Positions 17,289 to 30,256 of a DNA stretch of 64,000 nucleotides are shown in pieces. Every line of letters begins with the position of its first letter. Position 1 is the first letter of the stretch. This DNA comes from Nocardia farcinica (GTDB lineage: Bacteria; Actinomycetota; Actinomycetes; Mycobacteriales; Mycobacteriaceae), in contig NZ_LN868938.1 in assembly GCF_001182745.1 (NCBI RefSeq), positions 496,001 to 560,000 of the forward strand, written 5' to 3'. The notes under the pieces are model-generated. The model did no database searches, had not been told where the DNA came from, and saw only the letters and a list, made by a program, of their open reading frames with translations. Both the position numbers and the translations under genes were made by a program.

Positions 17289-17376
17289 CGGGCACCACCC
17301 GCGTGCACGGCCGACCCGCACCGGGTCGACTGCCTGCGTGGTGGGGGATCGTGGGGTGCGGGCACGGGACGCCGAG

Positions 17377-18141
17377 TCAGATTCCGCCCGTGGCGAGCAG
17401 GCCGCCGTCGACCCGCACCGTCTCGCCGGTGATCCAGGCGGCCTCGTCGGAGGCCAGGAAGCCGATCAGGCGGGCGACGTCCTCGGGGCTGCCGAGCCGC
17501 TTCATCGGGTACACGCTCGCCGCCCGTTCCTCGTCGGCCGAGTACAGCGCGTCGGCGAACTTGGTCTTGACCACGCCCGGCGCCACCGCGTTGACCCGGA
17601 TCTTCGGGCCCAGCTGCCAGGCCAGCTCCTCGGTGAGCCGGATCAGGGCGGCCTTGGACGCACCGTAGGCGGCGATGACGCCGGTCGAGCGCAGACCCGC
17701 CACGCTGGCGACGTTGACGATGGCGCCGCCGTGCTCGCCCATCCACGCCTTGTACGCCTCCTGGGCGTAACCGAGCGCGGCCACGACGTTGACGTCGAAG
17801 ATCTTGCGCACCGCGTCCAGGTCGGCGTCCATCAGCGCGCCGAACACCGGGTTGATGCCGGTGTTGTTGATCAGGATGTCCAGCGAACCGAACTCCGTGA
17901 CCGCTCGCCCGACCGCCTCCGCGCGGGCCTGCGCGTCACCGGAGTTGCCCGCGATGGTCGCCACCTCGCCCTGATGGCCGAGGGCGCGCAGTTCGGCGGC
18001 GGCCTCGGCCAGCGGTTCGGGTTTGCGTGCCGTGATCAGCACGTTCGCCCCGCGGCGCAGCAACTCCGCCGCCACCGCCTTGCCGATACCCCGGCTGGCG
18101 CCGCTGACCAGCGCGCTCTTGCCCAACAGATCGCTACTCAT
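17377..18141 (-). CDS. SDR-family oxidoreductase
   Basis: A 254-residue classical short-chain dehydrogenase/reductase. Seen: the NAD(P) motif SGASRGIGKA (about 13-22), LINNTG (in place of NNAG), Ser in VNVASVAGL, YGASK for Tyr/Lys, and a C-terminal GETVRVDGG. The Ala-Arg-Lys after beta-2 suggests NADPH preference. It is alone on its strand, divergent from the ABC-F gene with a 244-bp intergenic region. Substrate unknown; annotation as a 3-oxoacyl reductase would be guesswork. Confidence 0.88.
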   Translation of the reverse strand: MSSDLLGKSALVSGASRGIGKAVAAELLRRGANVLITARKPEPLAEAAAELRALGHQGEVATIAGNSGDAQARAEAVGRAVTEFGSLDILINNTGINPVFGALMDADLDAVRKIFDVNVVAALGYAQEAYKAWMGEHGGAIVNVASVAGLRSTGVIAAYGASKAALIRLTEELAWQLGPKIRVNAVAPGVVKTKFADALYSADEERAASVYPMKRLGSPEDVARLIGFLASDEAAWITGETVRVDGGLLATGGI

Positions 18142-18228
18142 GGCACCGCACGCTACCGAAGCGGCGAACGCCGCGGTCAGGTCGGTCACACCGGCGTCCT
18201 CGATGCCGGGACGGAGGGCTCGCGCGGG

Positions 18229-18267
18229 TAAAATGGGTGGTTCTTGTGCCTGCCCAGTTCTTACACT
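18229..18267 (+). promoter_or_regulatory. WhiB7-like promoter of the ABC-F gene
   Basis: TAAAAT at 18229-18234 stands in otherwise GC-rich DNA four bases before GGTTCT (18239-18244). A 17-base spacer and TACACT (18262-18267) follow. An A/T block just upstream of the -35 box is the known architecture of WhiB7-dependent promoters in mycobacteria, where ABC-F resistance genes belong to the regulon. The functional assignment is inference. Confidence 0.5.
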
Positions 18268-18328
18268 GCCGGTTCGGAACCACTGCCGTTCGGAACGATG
18301 CCGGTTCGTGAGGCTGCCGGTTCGTGAG
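18266..18328 (+). repeat. Four imperfect direct repeats in the ABC-F leader
   Basis: CTGCCGGTTCG, CTGCCGTTCG, TGCCGGTTCG and CTGCCGGTTCG begin at 18266, 18283, 18299 and 18314, spaced 17, 16 and 15 bases apart. They lie between the promoter-like boxes and the coding start. A 9-codon upstream reading frame overlaps the last two. Confidence 0.6.
18298..18327 (+). CDS. Possible 9-residue leader peptide upstream of ABC-F
   Basis: ATG at 18298 opens MPVREAAGS and ends at a TGA at 18325-18327, three bases before a hairpin (18330-18352) and 58 bases before the ABC-F start. There is no clear ribosome-binding site. It is listed because antibiotic-responsive ABC-F genes are often controlled by translation of short leader frames. 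Coding is unproven. Confidence 0.25.
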   Translation: MPVREAAGS

Positions 18329-18329
18329 A

Positions 18330-18352
18330 CTGGGCGCGCAGAGTCCGCCCAG
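18330..18352 (+). promoter_or_regulatory. Leader hairpin, possible attenuator of ABC-F
   Basis: CTGGGCG and CGCCCAG form a perfect 7-bp stem around a 9-base loop, directly after the short upstream frame and 33 bases before the GTG of the ABC-F gene. No T tract follows, so it could equally affect translation or Rho-dependent termination. Confidence 0.4.
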
Positions 18353-18385
18353 CATTGTCGACGCACCGCCCGGAGGAGCCAGCCT

Positions 18386-20017
<1,632 letters not shown>

Positions 20018-20100
20018 GTTTCATCACAACATTTCGTTGATCGTGGACTGTGGAGTGCTTAGCCTGGAATAACGCGCTGCTCGGCGACTCGGAGGAAGCC

Positions 20101-20340
20101 ATGAGCGACAGGCCCACACAGAACAAGGCCACATTGAGCAAGGGCACACGCGTCACGGGGAAATCGCGTGACCGCCTGCAATCGCAGTTGAAGAAGCAAT
20201 ACGAGCAGGGGGCGAGCATCCGCTCCCTGGCCCGCGCGACCGGTCGGTCCTACGGGTTCATCCACAACGTGCTGGTGGAGTCGCATGTGCAGCTGCGCAG
20301 CCGCGGCGGTGCCAACCGGCGCAAGAATCCGGACAAGTAG
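20101..20340 (+). CDS. Small helix-turn-helix protein
   Basis: A 79-residue basic protein. A predicted helix-turn-helix lies at about residues 37-57 (GASIRSLARATGRSYGFIHN), preceded by a lysine/glutamine-rich helix and followed by an arginine-rich tail. It corresponds in size and position to Rv1473A of M. tuberculosis, annotated there as a possible transcriptional regulator. The ATG has GGAGGAA upstream. It is 83 bases downstream of the ABC-F gene and is followed by a strong hairpin, so it may be co-transcribed or have its own promoter. The target is unknown. Confidence 0.85.
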   Translation: MSDRPTQNKATLSKGTRVTGKSRDRLQSQLKKQYEQGASIRSLARATGRSYGFIHNVLVESHVQLRSRGGANRRKNPDK

Positions 20341-20356
20341 GGGGCGCGGGTGCTGG

Positions 20357-20381
20357 GCCACCGGCGGTGACTGCCGGTGGC
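20357..20381. terminator. Bidirectional hairpin between convergent genes
   Basis: GCCACCGGC and GCCGGTGGC form a perfect 9-bp stem with a 7-base loop, followed on the plus strand by GGGCTTTTC. It lies between the stop of the small HTH gene and the stop of the convergent ATP-grasp gene. Confidence 0.7.
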
Positions 20382-20391
20382 ACAGGGCTTT

Positions 20392-21327
20392 TCAGTGTCC
20401 GGTGACCGGTCCGTAGTCCTCGGCGAGCAGATCGGCGACACTGCGGAACATCGGCAGCCCGGTGGCGGCCACCAGGTGCTCGAAGCGGCCGCGTGGATCG
20501 ACCTCGAGGAACCAGTACTCCCCGTCGAGGCCGAGCCGCAGGTCGAGCACGCCGAAGCCGAGGCCGAGCGCGCCCATCAACGTGGCCAGTGACTTGCTCA
20601 CCGACGCCGGTAGCTGGGCGACACCGAAGCCGAGGCTCGCCGCGGGCCGGTCGGCCAGCCGGTCGACCCCCGGCGGCACATCGATGCGCACCGCCCACTC
20701 CACGCCGTCCACCCACACCACCCGCAGGTCGCAGTCGGCGGGCACGTAGTCCTGGAAGGTGGCCGGGGTGCGGCGCAGGCCTGCGGCGGCGAGATCCGCG
20801 CGGTCGACCAGGCGCGGTCCTGCGCCGCCGCCGCGTTTGAAAACCACTGGGCCGGGCCGGGATTCGGCGAAACTACGGGCCTCGTCGGGATCGTTGGTGA
20901 CCAACGTCTCGGGCACGCACAGCCCCGCGCGCAGGGCGGTCTCCCACTGCACGATGTGGCGGCAGGCGGTGCGGTCCGAGGCGGGATCGTTGACCCAGTG
21001 CGCCGGGATGGACCACAGCATGCCCTCGAGGAAGTTGTCGCATTCGGCCCGCCGGTGCGCCTCCGCGGCGGTGCCGCCGGCCGCGGTCGCGGGGTGGGGC
21101 GGGCGCCACCACACCGCCCGGGCGTCGTCGAGCCCCACTGACTGCGCCAGCGAGCGGGCGGTGCCGAGCCTGCCGAGCCGGAAGCTGCCGAAGTTGCGTG
21201 GATAGTCGGCCGGGTCGATCTGGATGGCGTTGAGGCCGTGAACTTCTCGCACGATCTCGGCCACCGCCGCGGCGTGCGGGTCACCGGCCGCGGCGACGAT
21301 GAGGACCGACCCTCGGCGCGCGGGCAT
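20392..21327 (-). CDS. MvdD/TgmB-like ATP-grasp ligase
   Basis: A 311-residue ATP-grasp protein resembling the MvdC/MvdD/TgmB group, which forms ester or amide crosslinks between side chains of ribosomal peptides (graspetides). Seen: a pre-ATP-grasp domain (SVLIVAAAGDPHAAAVAEIV), the AVWWRPPHP motif where relatives have WYRRP, ECDNFLEGMLW, LCVPETLVTNDPDEARSFAE, the ATP-binding VVFKRGGG and metal-binding WFLEVDPRGRFEHLV. The ATG at 21327 has GGAG nine bases upstream. It sits between homologues of Rv1473A and the acnR gene, so it interrupts a conserved gene order. No convincing precursor peptide is adjacent, so the substrate is open. Confidence 0.72.
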   Translation of the reverse strand: MPARRGSVLIVAAAGDPHAAAVAEIVREVHGLNAIQIDPADYPRNFGSFRLGRLGTARSLAQSVGLDDARAVWWRPPHPATAAGGTAAEAHRRAECDNFLEGMLWSIPAHWVNDPASDRTACRHIVQWETALRAGLCVPETLVTNDPDEARSFAESRPGPVVFKRGGGAGPRLVDRADLAAAGLRRTPATFQDYVPADCDLRVVWVDGVEWAVRIDVPPGVDRLADRPAASLGFGVAQLPASVSKSLATLMGALGLGFGVLDLRLGLDGEYWFLEVDPRGRFEHLVAATGLPMFRSVADLLAEDYGPVTGH

Positions 21328-21462
21328 GGCCTGGACTCCGGTCAGCCCAGACCGGCGCGGACGACGCCGCCGGATGCGGGGTGCGGGATCGCGGGGGCCA
21401 TGCGGTACTGCTCTCCGATCTGCTCGCGATTTGCCGGGGACGGTGCGAGCGCGTCTCGAATA

Positions 21463-21594
21463 CTACCGGCGCGACCGCGGCCCGCGGCCGGGTTCGGCGG
21501 AATCCACGCCGTTCGACACGTCGATCACGGTGTCCGAACCCGCTTGTACCGAAAGATTTTCGGTATGCCGCGGACCGGGTCGCAGCGACCTCAC
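21463..21594 (-). CDS. Possible 43-residue peptide upstream of the MvdD-like ligase
   Basis: A GTG at 21594 overlaps the stop of the thioesterase remnant and opens a 43-codon frame with the S/T- and D/E-rich middle ENLSVQAGSDTVIDVSNGVD and an arginine-rich end. It could be a ligase substrate by position and composition. Against this, third-position GC is only about 74%, there is no good ribosome-binding site, and a 19-bp palindrome lies inside it. I do not recognise a known precursor family. Confidence 0.2.
   Translation of the reverse strand: MRSLRPGPRHTENLSVQAGSDTVIDVSNGVDSAEPGRGPRSRR
21547..21565. promoter_or_regulatory. Perfect 19-bp palindrome upstream of the ATP-grasp ligase gene
   Basis: TACCGAAA and TTTCGGTA are perfect 8-bp arms around GAT, in a locally A/T-rich patch 220 bases upstream of the ligase start. 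This symmetry suggests a dimeric repressor site. Which protein would bind is unknown; the nearest regulator gene is acnR, whose site looks different. Confidence 0.5.
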
Positions 21595-21872
21595 AGCAAC
21601 CGGTCAGGGGCGGCCACCGTGCCGTCCATCCTGCGGCTCTCCTGGCGCGGGCGAATGGTCTTGCCATCGGACCATTCGCCCGCGCAGGTCACGCGCAGCT
21701 CGTCGCCGCCGCGCAGCTCCCGGAGGTACCGGATGGTGTTCTCCGGCGTCACCGGGCCCACGCCTGAGGCGATGAGCTTGTCCTGGGCCACTCCGGCGGC
21801 GCGCAGCAGCAGCTCCCACCGCCGGGCGTGCGCGGCGTATCGCGGGTAGCGCCACACCGTCCGTGCCGGCAC
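21591..21872 (-). pseudogene. Truncated hotdog-fold thioesterase remnant
   Basis: A 93-codon frame matching the middle of 4-hydroxybenzoyl-CoA-type thioesterases: YPRYAAHARRWELLLRAAG, then GVGPVTPENTIRYLREL and GDELRVTCAGEWSDGKT. The N-terminal strand and the active-site Asp region expected before it are absent, because the acnR stop lies only 20 bases upstream. The C-terminus ends soon after MDGTVAAP, where a full protein would continue for about 30 residues. It therefore looks like a fragment left by deletion. A shortened functional protein cannot be excluded but would lack the catalytic acid. Confidence 0.65.
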
Positions 21873-21891
21873 AGCGTCGTGGAGCGCCCGG

Positions 21892-22458
21892 TCAGTCCTT
21901 CCGGCGCACCGAGGCTTCGACGAGATCGAGCACCGCCGAGAGGTTCTCGTTCGTGTGACCGGAGGCGATCCGGGCGATCAGCCCGTCGAGCACCAGATCC
22001 AGATACCCGAGCAGCACATCGGTGGGCACGTCGTCACGCAGCGCGCCCGCGGCCTTGCGCCGCTCCAGGCGGGCCAACGTGGCGGCGGTCAGCTCCGCCG
22101 AGCGCTGGGTCCAGCCCGCGCGGAACTCCGGGTCGGTGCGCAACCGGCGCGCGATCTCCAAACGTGTTCCGAGCCAATTGAACTGCTCGGGATGGGCGAG
22201 CATGTCGCGCATGACCTGCACGATGCCCTGGTTGGCCGCGACGTCGGCCATCCGCTCGGCGTCCTCCTGGGCCAGCGCCAGGAACAGCGCGTCCTTGTCG
22301 CGGAAATGGTGGAAGATGGCGCCGCGCGAGAGCCCGATCGCCTCCTCGAGCCTGCGCACGGTCGCGCCGTCGTAGCCGTATTCGGCAAAGCAGCGCCGCG
22401 CCCCGTCGAGAATCTGGCTGCGCCGCGCGGCGAGGTGGTCATCGCTGACCTTGGGCAT
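21892..22458 (-). CDS. acnR: AcnR, TetR-family repressor of aconitase
   Basis: A 188-residue TetR regulator. The N-terminal helix-turn-helix reads RSQILDGARRCFAEYGYDGA, then LEEAIGLSRGAIFHHFRDKD, and the C-terminus ends LDLVEASVRRKD. All are very close to AcnR of Corynebacterium glutamicum as I remember it. That protein represses acn, and its downstream position next to acn is conserved in corynebacteria and mycobacteria. The ATG at 22458 is preceded by GGAGGAG; an earlier start at 22509 adds an uncharacteristic leader. It lies 118 bases after acn on the same strand, probably in one transcript. A matching operator lies upstream of acn. Confidence 0.92.
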   Translation of the reverse strand: MPKVSDDHLAARRSQILDGARRCFAEYGYDGATVRRLEEAIGLSRGAIFHHFRDKDALFLALAQEDAERMADVAANQGIVQVMRDMLAHPEQFNWLGTRLEIARRLRTDPEFRAGWTQRSAELTAATLARLERRKAAGALRDDVPTDVLLGYLDLVLDGLIARIASGHTNENLSAVLDLVEASVRRKD

Positions 22459-22576
22459 GGGCGAGCTCCTCCTCGGCGGACTGCGGTCGATGTGGCGAGG
22501 TCCGCGCACCGCCTTCCGGAGAAGCGGTGCGCGGACCTGCCGACTGGGTCGACGACATCGTCGTCGACGAGCGCAC

Positions 22577-26205
<3,629 letters not shown>

Positions 26206-26328
26206 TTCTCGACCGGCGCCACGTCCGCCGGGGAGTTTTCCAGACGGTCGGTATGTTTTCCGGCAGCAAACCCGAACTCGTATCCGGCTAATGCCCGGCA
26301 ACGCACGAATTACCCGGCTGTGATTCTG

Positions 26329-26356
26329 TTACCAGAGTTCTCACGGAGCATAAAGT
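26329..26356 (+). promoter_or_regulatory. Possible promoter of ripA
   Basis: TTACCA and TAAAGT with a 16-base spacer lie in the A/T-richest part of the 276-base gap before ripA. They are about 125 bases upstream of the start, leaving a long 5' leader in which I recognise no riboswitch. Confidence 0.3.
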
Positions 26357-26481
26357 GTCGTACGGTTCGAGTGATCGCCGATGGGGAACAAGTGGTAGCA
26401 GAGCTATCCGCCGACGGATGAGCTGGGAGGTCCCCGGTGGGGCTCGTGAGGCGAGGCCGGATTCGAGTCCTTGGAGGTGCG

Positions 26482-27909
26482 ATGCGCGAGAGCCGCCGTG
26501 CGGGTCAGCGATCGAAGCTGTGGGTCGCCGTGGGGTTGCTGATCTGCACCGCATTGGTCGTGTCGGCCGGACCGGGTACCGCCGTACCGCCCCCGCCGCC
26601 GAATCCGAGTGACGGACAGATCGCCGACGCGGGCGCCCGCGTCGAGGCCGGGATCGGCGAGGTGGGTGCCCTGATCAACCAGGTCGCCGACGTCGAACAC
26701 CAGCTGCGCGAACTCGACGATGCGGTCGCGGTGCGCCGCGAGGAGGTCAACAAGGCGCTGGTGGACCTGCAGAACGCGCGCGCGGCCGCCGACGCGGCCG
26801 CCGCCCGCGTCGAGACCACCCAGCGCGATCTGGCCACGGCGGGCGAGGAGGTCGCCAGGGCCCGGCACAATTTCGACGACTTCGCCACCCGCGCCTACAC
26901 CCGGCCCGCGTCCGGCTCGATGGTGACCTACCTGGCCGCCGCCACCCCCACCGGCGCCATCGACCGCTCCGAGGTGCTCGGACTGGTGTCGAAGAACCAG
27001 CAGCAGGTGCTCGACGCGCTGCGCCGCGCCCAGATCGAACAGGGCAACCGCAATTCCGATGCGCGCGAAGCCAAATCGCTGGCTGATGCCGCGGCGGCGG
27101 CCGCCGAGCAGAAGAAGGCCGAGGCGGAGAGCGCGGTGGCCGCCGCCAAGGCCGCCCTCGACAGCGAGACCGTGCGCCGCGACGGCCTGCTCCGCGAACG
27201 CGACGCGGCCCAGTCCCGTCTGGACGCCGCGCGCGCGAACGTGCAAGGGCTACAGAACCAGCGCGAGGCCTATCAGGCCTGGGACGCGCAACGCCGCGCC
27301 GAGGAGGCCGAGGCGATCCGGGTCGCCGCCGCGGCCGCCGCCGCCCGCGCCGCCGCCGACCAGGCCGCCCGCGAACGCGCCGCACAGCTGGGCGAGGGCA
27401 AACGCCCGCACACCGAACTCGAGGACGCCCCCGCCCCGAAGAAGAGCACCACCCCCAAGCCCAGCTCACCGTCGGTGAGCGGCTCGGCGGCGGTGGAAGT
27501 CGTGGTGGACCGGGCACTTTCGCAGCTGGGCGTCACCTACGCCTGGGGTGGCGGCGACGAGGACGGCCCCACCCTCGGCATCCGCGACGGCGGCGTGGCC
27601 GACAGCTACGGCGACTACAACAAGGTCGGCTTCGACTGCTCGGGCCTGATGGTCTACGCCTTCGCCGGGATCGGCGTCTCGCTGCCGCACTACAGCGGCT
27701 ATCAGTACAACGCGGGCACCCGGGTCCCGCTGGCCCAGAAGGCCCGCGGCGACATGCTGTTCTGGGGGCCGGGCGGCAGCCAGCACGTGGCCCTCTACCT
27801 CGGTGACGGGAAGATGGTCGAAGCGCCCCGGTCCGGCGACGTGGTGAAGGTGTCGCCGGTGCGTGAGGACGGCATCATGCCGTACGCGGTCCGCATCGTC
27901 ACCTCCTGA
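26482..27909 (+). CDS. ripA: Peptidoglycan endopeptidase RipA (NlpC/P60)
   Basis: A 475-residue secreted cell-wall hydrolase that cleaves the D-Glu-mDAP peptide bond at septa. A signal peptide (about 1-35, LWVAVGLLICTALVVSAGPGTA) is followed by a long alanine-rich coiled coil (45-325). A Pro/Ser/Thr linker precedes the C-terminal NlpC/P60 domain. The catalytic Cys386 lies in VGFDCSGLMVYAF and His435 in SQHVALYLG, equivalent to Cys383 and His432 of the M. tuberculosis enzyme. The ATG at 26482 has GGAGG upstream. In M. tuberculosis the paralogue ripB follows; here moxR follows directly, so this is the only copy at this locus. Confidence 0.92.
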   Translation: MRESRRAGQRSKLWVAVGLLICTALVVSAGPGTAVPPPPPNPSDGQIADAGARVEAGIGEVGALINQVADVEHQLRELDDAVAVRREEVNKALVDLQNARAAADAAAARVETTQRDLATAGEEVARARHNFDDFATRAYTRPASGSMVTYLAAATPTGAIDRSEVLGLVSKNQQQVLDALRRAQIEQGNRNSDAREAKSLADAAAAAAEQKKAEAESAVAAAKAALDSETVRRDGLLRERDAAQSRLDAARANVQGLQNQREAYQAWDAQRRAEEAEAIRVAAAAAAARAAADQAARERAAQLGEGKRPHTELEDAPAPKKSTTPKPSSPSVSGSAAVEVVVDRALSQLGVTYAWGGGDEDGPTLGIRDGGVADSYGDYNKVGFDCSGLMVYAFAGIGVSLPHYSGYQYNAGTRVPLAQKARGDMLFWGPGGSQHVALYLGDGKMVEAPRSGDVVKVSPVREDGIMPYAVRIVTS

Positions 27910-28010
27910 CGAGCGCCGAATTCCACCGATCGCGGAGCCGGTTGCGGCATCGCGGGCGATTACCTGGAATAGTTGGTGCCGCACGCACTAAGACCGAGGC
28001 GAAAGCGGGG

Positions 28011-29243
28011 ATGTTGGTGACTTCGACGGACAGTGTGAGCGGGGCGAATCTGGCAAAGGACAAGCCGGAACCCGCGTCGGGCACCCTGGAGCGTGACGTC
28101 CAGACCCTCGAGAAGGCGATCTACGAGGTCAAGCGGGTCATCGTGGGCCAGGATCGGCTCGTGGAACGGCTGCTCGTCGGTGTGCTCGCCCGTGGTCACG
28201 TGCTCCTCGAAGGTGTGCCCGGCATCGCCAAGACGCTGGCGGTCGAGACCTTCGCCAGGGTTGTCGGCGGGTCCTTCTCCCGTGTGCAGTTCACCCCCGA
28301 CCTGGTGCCCACCGACCTCATCGGTACCCGCATCTACCGCCAGGGCCGCGAGGAATTCGACACCGAGCTCGGTCCGGTGGTGGCGAACTTCGTGCTCGCC
28401 GACGAGATCAACCGCGCACCGGCCAAGGTGCAGTCCGCGCTGCTCGAGGTCATGGCCGAGCGGCACGTCTCGATCGGCGGCAAGACCTACCCGATGCCCG
28501 ATCCGTTCCTGGTCATGGCGACCCAGAACCCGATCGAGAGCGAGGGCGTGTACCCGCTGCCGGAGGCGCAGCGCGACCGCTTCCTGTTCAAGGTCGTCGT
28601 CGACTACCCCTCGGTGGAGGAGGAGCGCGAGATCATCTACCGGATGGGCGTCACCCCGCCGGAGGCCAAGCAGATCCTCGGCCCCGAGGACCTGATCCGG
28701 CTGCAGAAGGTCGCCGCGAACACCTTCGTGCACCACGCGCTGGTCGACTACGTCGTCCGGGTCATCGCCGCGACCCGCAAGCCGCTCGACTACGGCATGG
28801 CCGACGTCGCGAACTGGATCGCCTACGGCGCCTCCCCGCGCGCGAGCCTCGGCATCATCGCCGCCGCCCGCGCGGTCGCGCTGATCCGCGGGCGCGACTA
28901 CGTGGTGCCGCAGGACGTGGTCGAGGTGATCCCGGACGTGCTGCGCCACCGGTTGGTGCTGTCCTACGACGCGCTCGCCGACGAGGTGAGCCCGGAAGAC
29001 GTCATCCGGCGGGTCCTGCAGACCGTCGGCCTGCCGCAGGTCGCGCCGCAGGCGGTGCCCGCAGGCGCGCAGGCCGCGCCCGCGGGTCCGCCGCAGCAGC
29101 ACCAGCAGCAGATCCCGCAGCCGCCCGCCCAGCAGGGTCAGGGCCAGCAGGGTCAGGGTCAGCCGGGTCAGCAGGGTCAGGGCGCGCCGAACCAGGGCGC
29201 CCAGGCCCCGATGGCCCCGGCCGGCACCAACCAGCCCAAGTGA
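28011..29243 (+). CDS. moxR: MoxR-family AAA+ ATPase
   Basis: A 410-residue AAA+ ATPase of the MoxR type, thought to act as a chaperone for VWA-domain proteins. Walker A is GVPGIAKT, Walker B is VLADEINRAP, and PLPEAQRDRFLFKV carries the sensor/arginine-finger region. The last 65 residues are a low-complexity tail of Gln, Gly, Pro and Ala with GQ repeats. The ATG at 28011 or the GTG at 28017 are both possible and neither has a strong ribosome-binding site. It overlaps the DUF58 gene by GTGA and forms a moxR-DUF58-VWA operon downstream of ripA, as in mycobacteria, which suggests a role in envelope protein maturation. Confidence 0.92.
   Translation: MLVTSTDSVSGANLAKDKPEPASGTLERDVQTLEKAIYEVKRVIVGQDRLVERLLVGVLARGHVLLEGVPGIAKTLAVETFARVVGGSFSRVQFTPDLVPTDLIGTRIYRQGREEFDTELGPVVANFVLADEINRAPAKVQSALLEVMAERHVSIGGKTYPMPDPFLVMATQNPIESEGVYPLPEAQRDRFLFKVVVDYPSVEEEREIIYRMGVTPPEAKQILGPEDLIRLQKVAANTFVHHALVDYVVRVIAATRKPLDYGMADVANWIAYGASPRASLGIIAAARAVALIRGRDYVVPQDVVEVIPDVLRHRLVLSYDALADEVSPEDVIRRVLQTVGLPQVAPQAVPAGAQAAPAGPPQQHQQQIPQPPAQQGQGQQGQGQPGQQGQGAPNQGAQAPMAPAGTNQPK
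29130..29183 (+). repeat. In-frame GGTCAG-type repeats in the moxR tail
   Basis: About nine copies of a hexamer related to GGTCAG (variants GGCCAG, CCGGGT, CAGCAG) encode the GQ-rich stretch near the end of MoxR. Such an array can change length by slippage. It is coding and not a CRISPR array. Confidence 0.7.
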
Positions 29244-30256
29244 CGTCGGCGTCGGGTGTGCCCGAGAACCCGCGCGACGCTCGACCCGAGGTTTCCCGAG
29301 TGACGATGTCATCGCATGCCCCGCCCTCGTTCCGGGCGGGCGAGCTGTCGGACGCGCGGCTGTCGGCCGCGCTGAAGACCCTGGAGCTGACCGTGCGCCG
29401 CCGCCTCGACGGCGTGCTGCACGGCGACCATCTCGGCCTGATTCCCGGCCCGGGGTCCGAGCCGGGGGAGTCGCGGCTCTACCAGCCCGGCGACGACGTG
29501 CGCCAGATGGACTGGTCGGTCACCGCCCGCACCACGCATCCGCACGTGCGGCAGATGATCGCCGACCGCGAGCTGGAGACCTGGATGGTCCTCGACCTGT
29601 CGGCCAGTCTCGACTTCGGCACCGCCGCCTGCCAGAAGCGGGATCTGGCGATCGCCGCCGCGGCCGCGATCACCTACCTCACCAGTGGTGGGGGCAACCG
29701 GATCGGCGCGGTGGTCGCCACCGGCGAACAACTGGTGCGAATTCCCGCGCGCAGCGGGCGGATCCACGCCCAGACGCTGCTGCGCTCGATCGCGACCACC
29801 CCGCACGCGCGCGACGGCGTGCGCGGTGATCTGCGCGGCGCCATCGAATCGCTGCGCCGCCCGCAGCGCAAACGCGGCCTCGCGGTGATCATCAGCGACT
29901 TCCTCGGCGAGATCGATTGGCAGCGTTCGCTGCGCGCCATCTCCGCGCGGCACGATCTGCTGGCCGTCGAGGTACTCGATCCCCGCGACCTGGAACTGCC
30001 CGACGTGGGCGATGTGGTGCTGCACGATCCCGAGACCGGCCGCACCCGCGAATTCAGCGTCACGCCCACGCTGCGCGCCGATTTCGCCGCCGCCGCGCAA
30101 CGCCACCGCGACCAGGTGGCCCAGGCGCTGCGCAGCTGCGGTGCACCGGTGCTGACCTTGCAGACCGATCGCGACTGGATCGCCGACGTGGTCCGGTTCG
30201 TGTCCACCCGGCGCCACAGCTTCGGCGCCCCGACCGGGCGGGTGCCTCGCCAGTGA
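29240..30256 (+). CDS. DUF58 domain protein of the MoxR operon
   Basis: A 338-residue protein with the DUF58 signature: GPGSEPGESRLYQPGDDVRQMDW (about 75-97), then the VWA-like ELETWMVLDLSASLDFG with a DxSxS-like motif and VIISDFL. It corresponds to Rv1480. The GTG start overlaps the moxR stop by four bases, and the next gene starts within its own stop, so the three proteins are made together. Members are thought to partner MoxR ATPases; no biochemical activity is established to my knowledge. Confidence 0.9.
   Translation: MTSASGVPENPRDARPEVSRVTMSSHAPPSFRAGELSDARLSAALKTLELTVRRRLDGVLHGDHLGLIPGPGSEPGESRLYQPGDDVRQMDWSVTARTTHPHVRQMIADRELETWMVLDLSASLDFGTAACQKRDLAIAAAAAITYLTSGGGNRIGAVVATGEQLVRIPARSGRIHAQTLLRSIATTPHARDGVRGDLRGAIESLRRPQRKRGLAVIISDFLGEIDWQRSLRAISARHDLLAVEVLDPRDLELPDVGDVVLHDPETGRTREFSVTPTLRADFAAAAQRHRDQVAQALRSCGAPVLTLQTDRDWIADVVRFVSTRRHSFGAPTGRVPRQ

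Noticed and set aside
21344..21402. 19-codon frame with ATG at 21402 just before the MvdD-like ligase, considered as precursor peptide
   Set aside because: Too short, lacks acidic residues and Ser/Thr pairs needed for crosslinks, and has no ribosome-binding site.
26206..26481. Possible c-di-AMP (ydaO-type) riboswitch before ripA, as found before some actinobacterial cell-wall hydrolase genes
   Set aside because: I could not find the conserved ydaO sequence blocks or pairing; only a weak promoter-like pair is present.
29130..29183. Short regularly spaced repeats that might suggest a CRISPR-like array
   Set aside because: The hexamer repeats are in frame within moxR, without spacers, and encode a GQ-rich tail.
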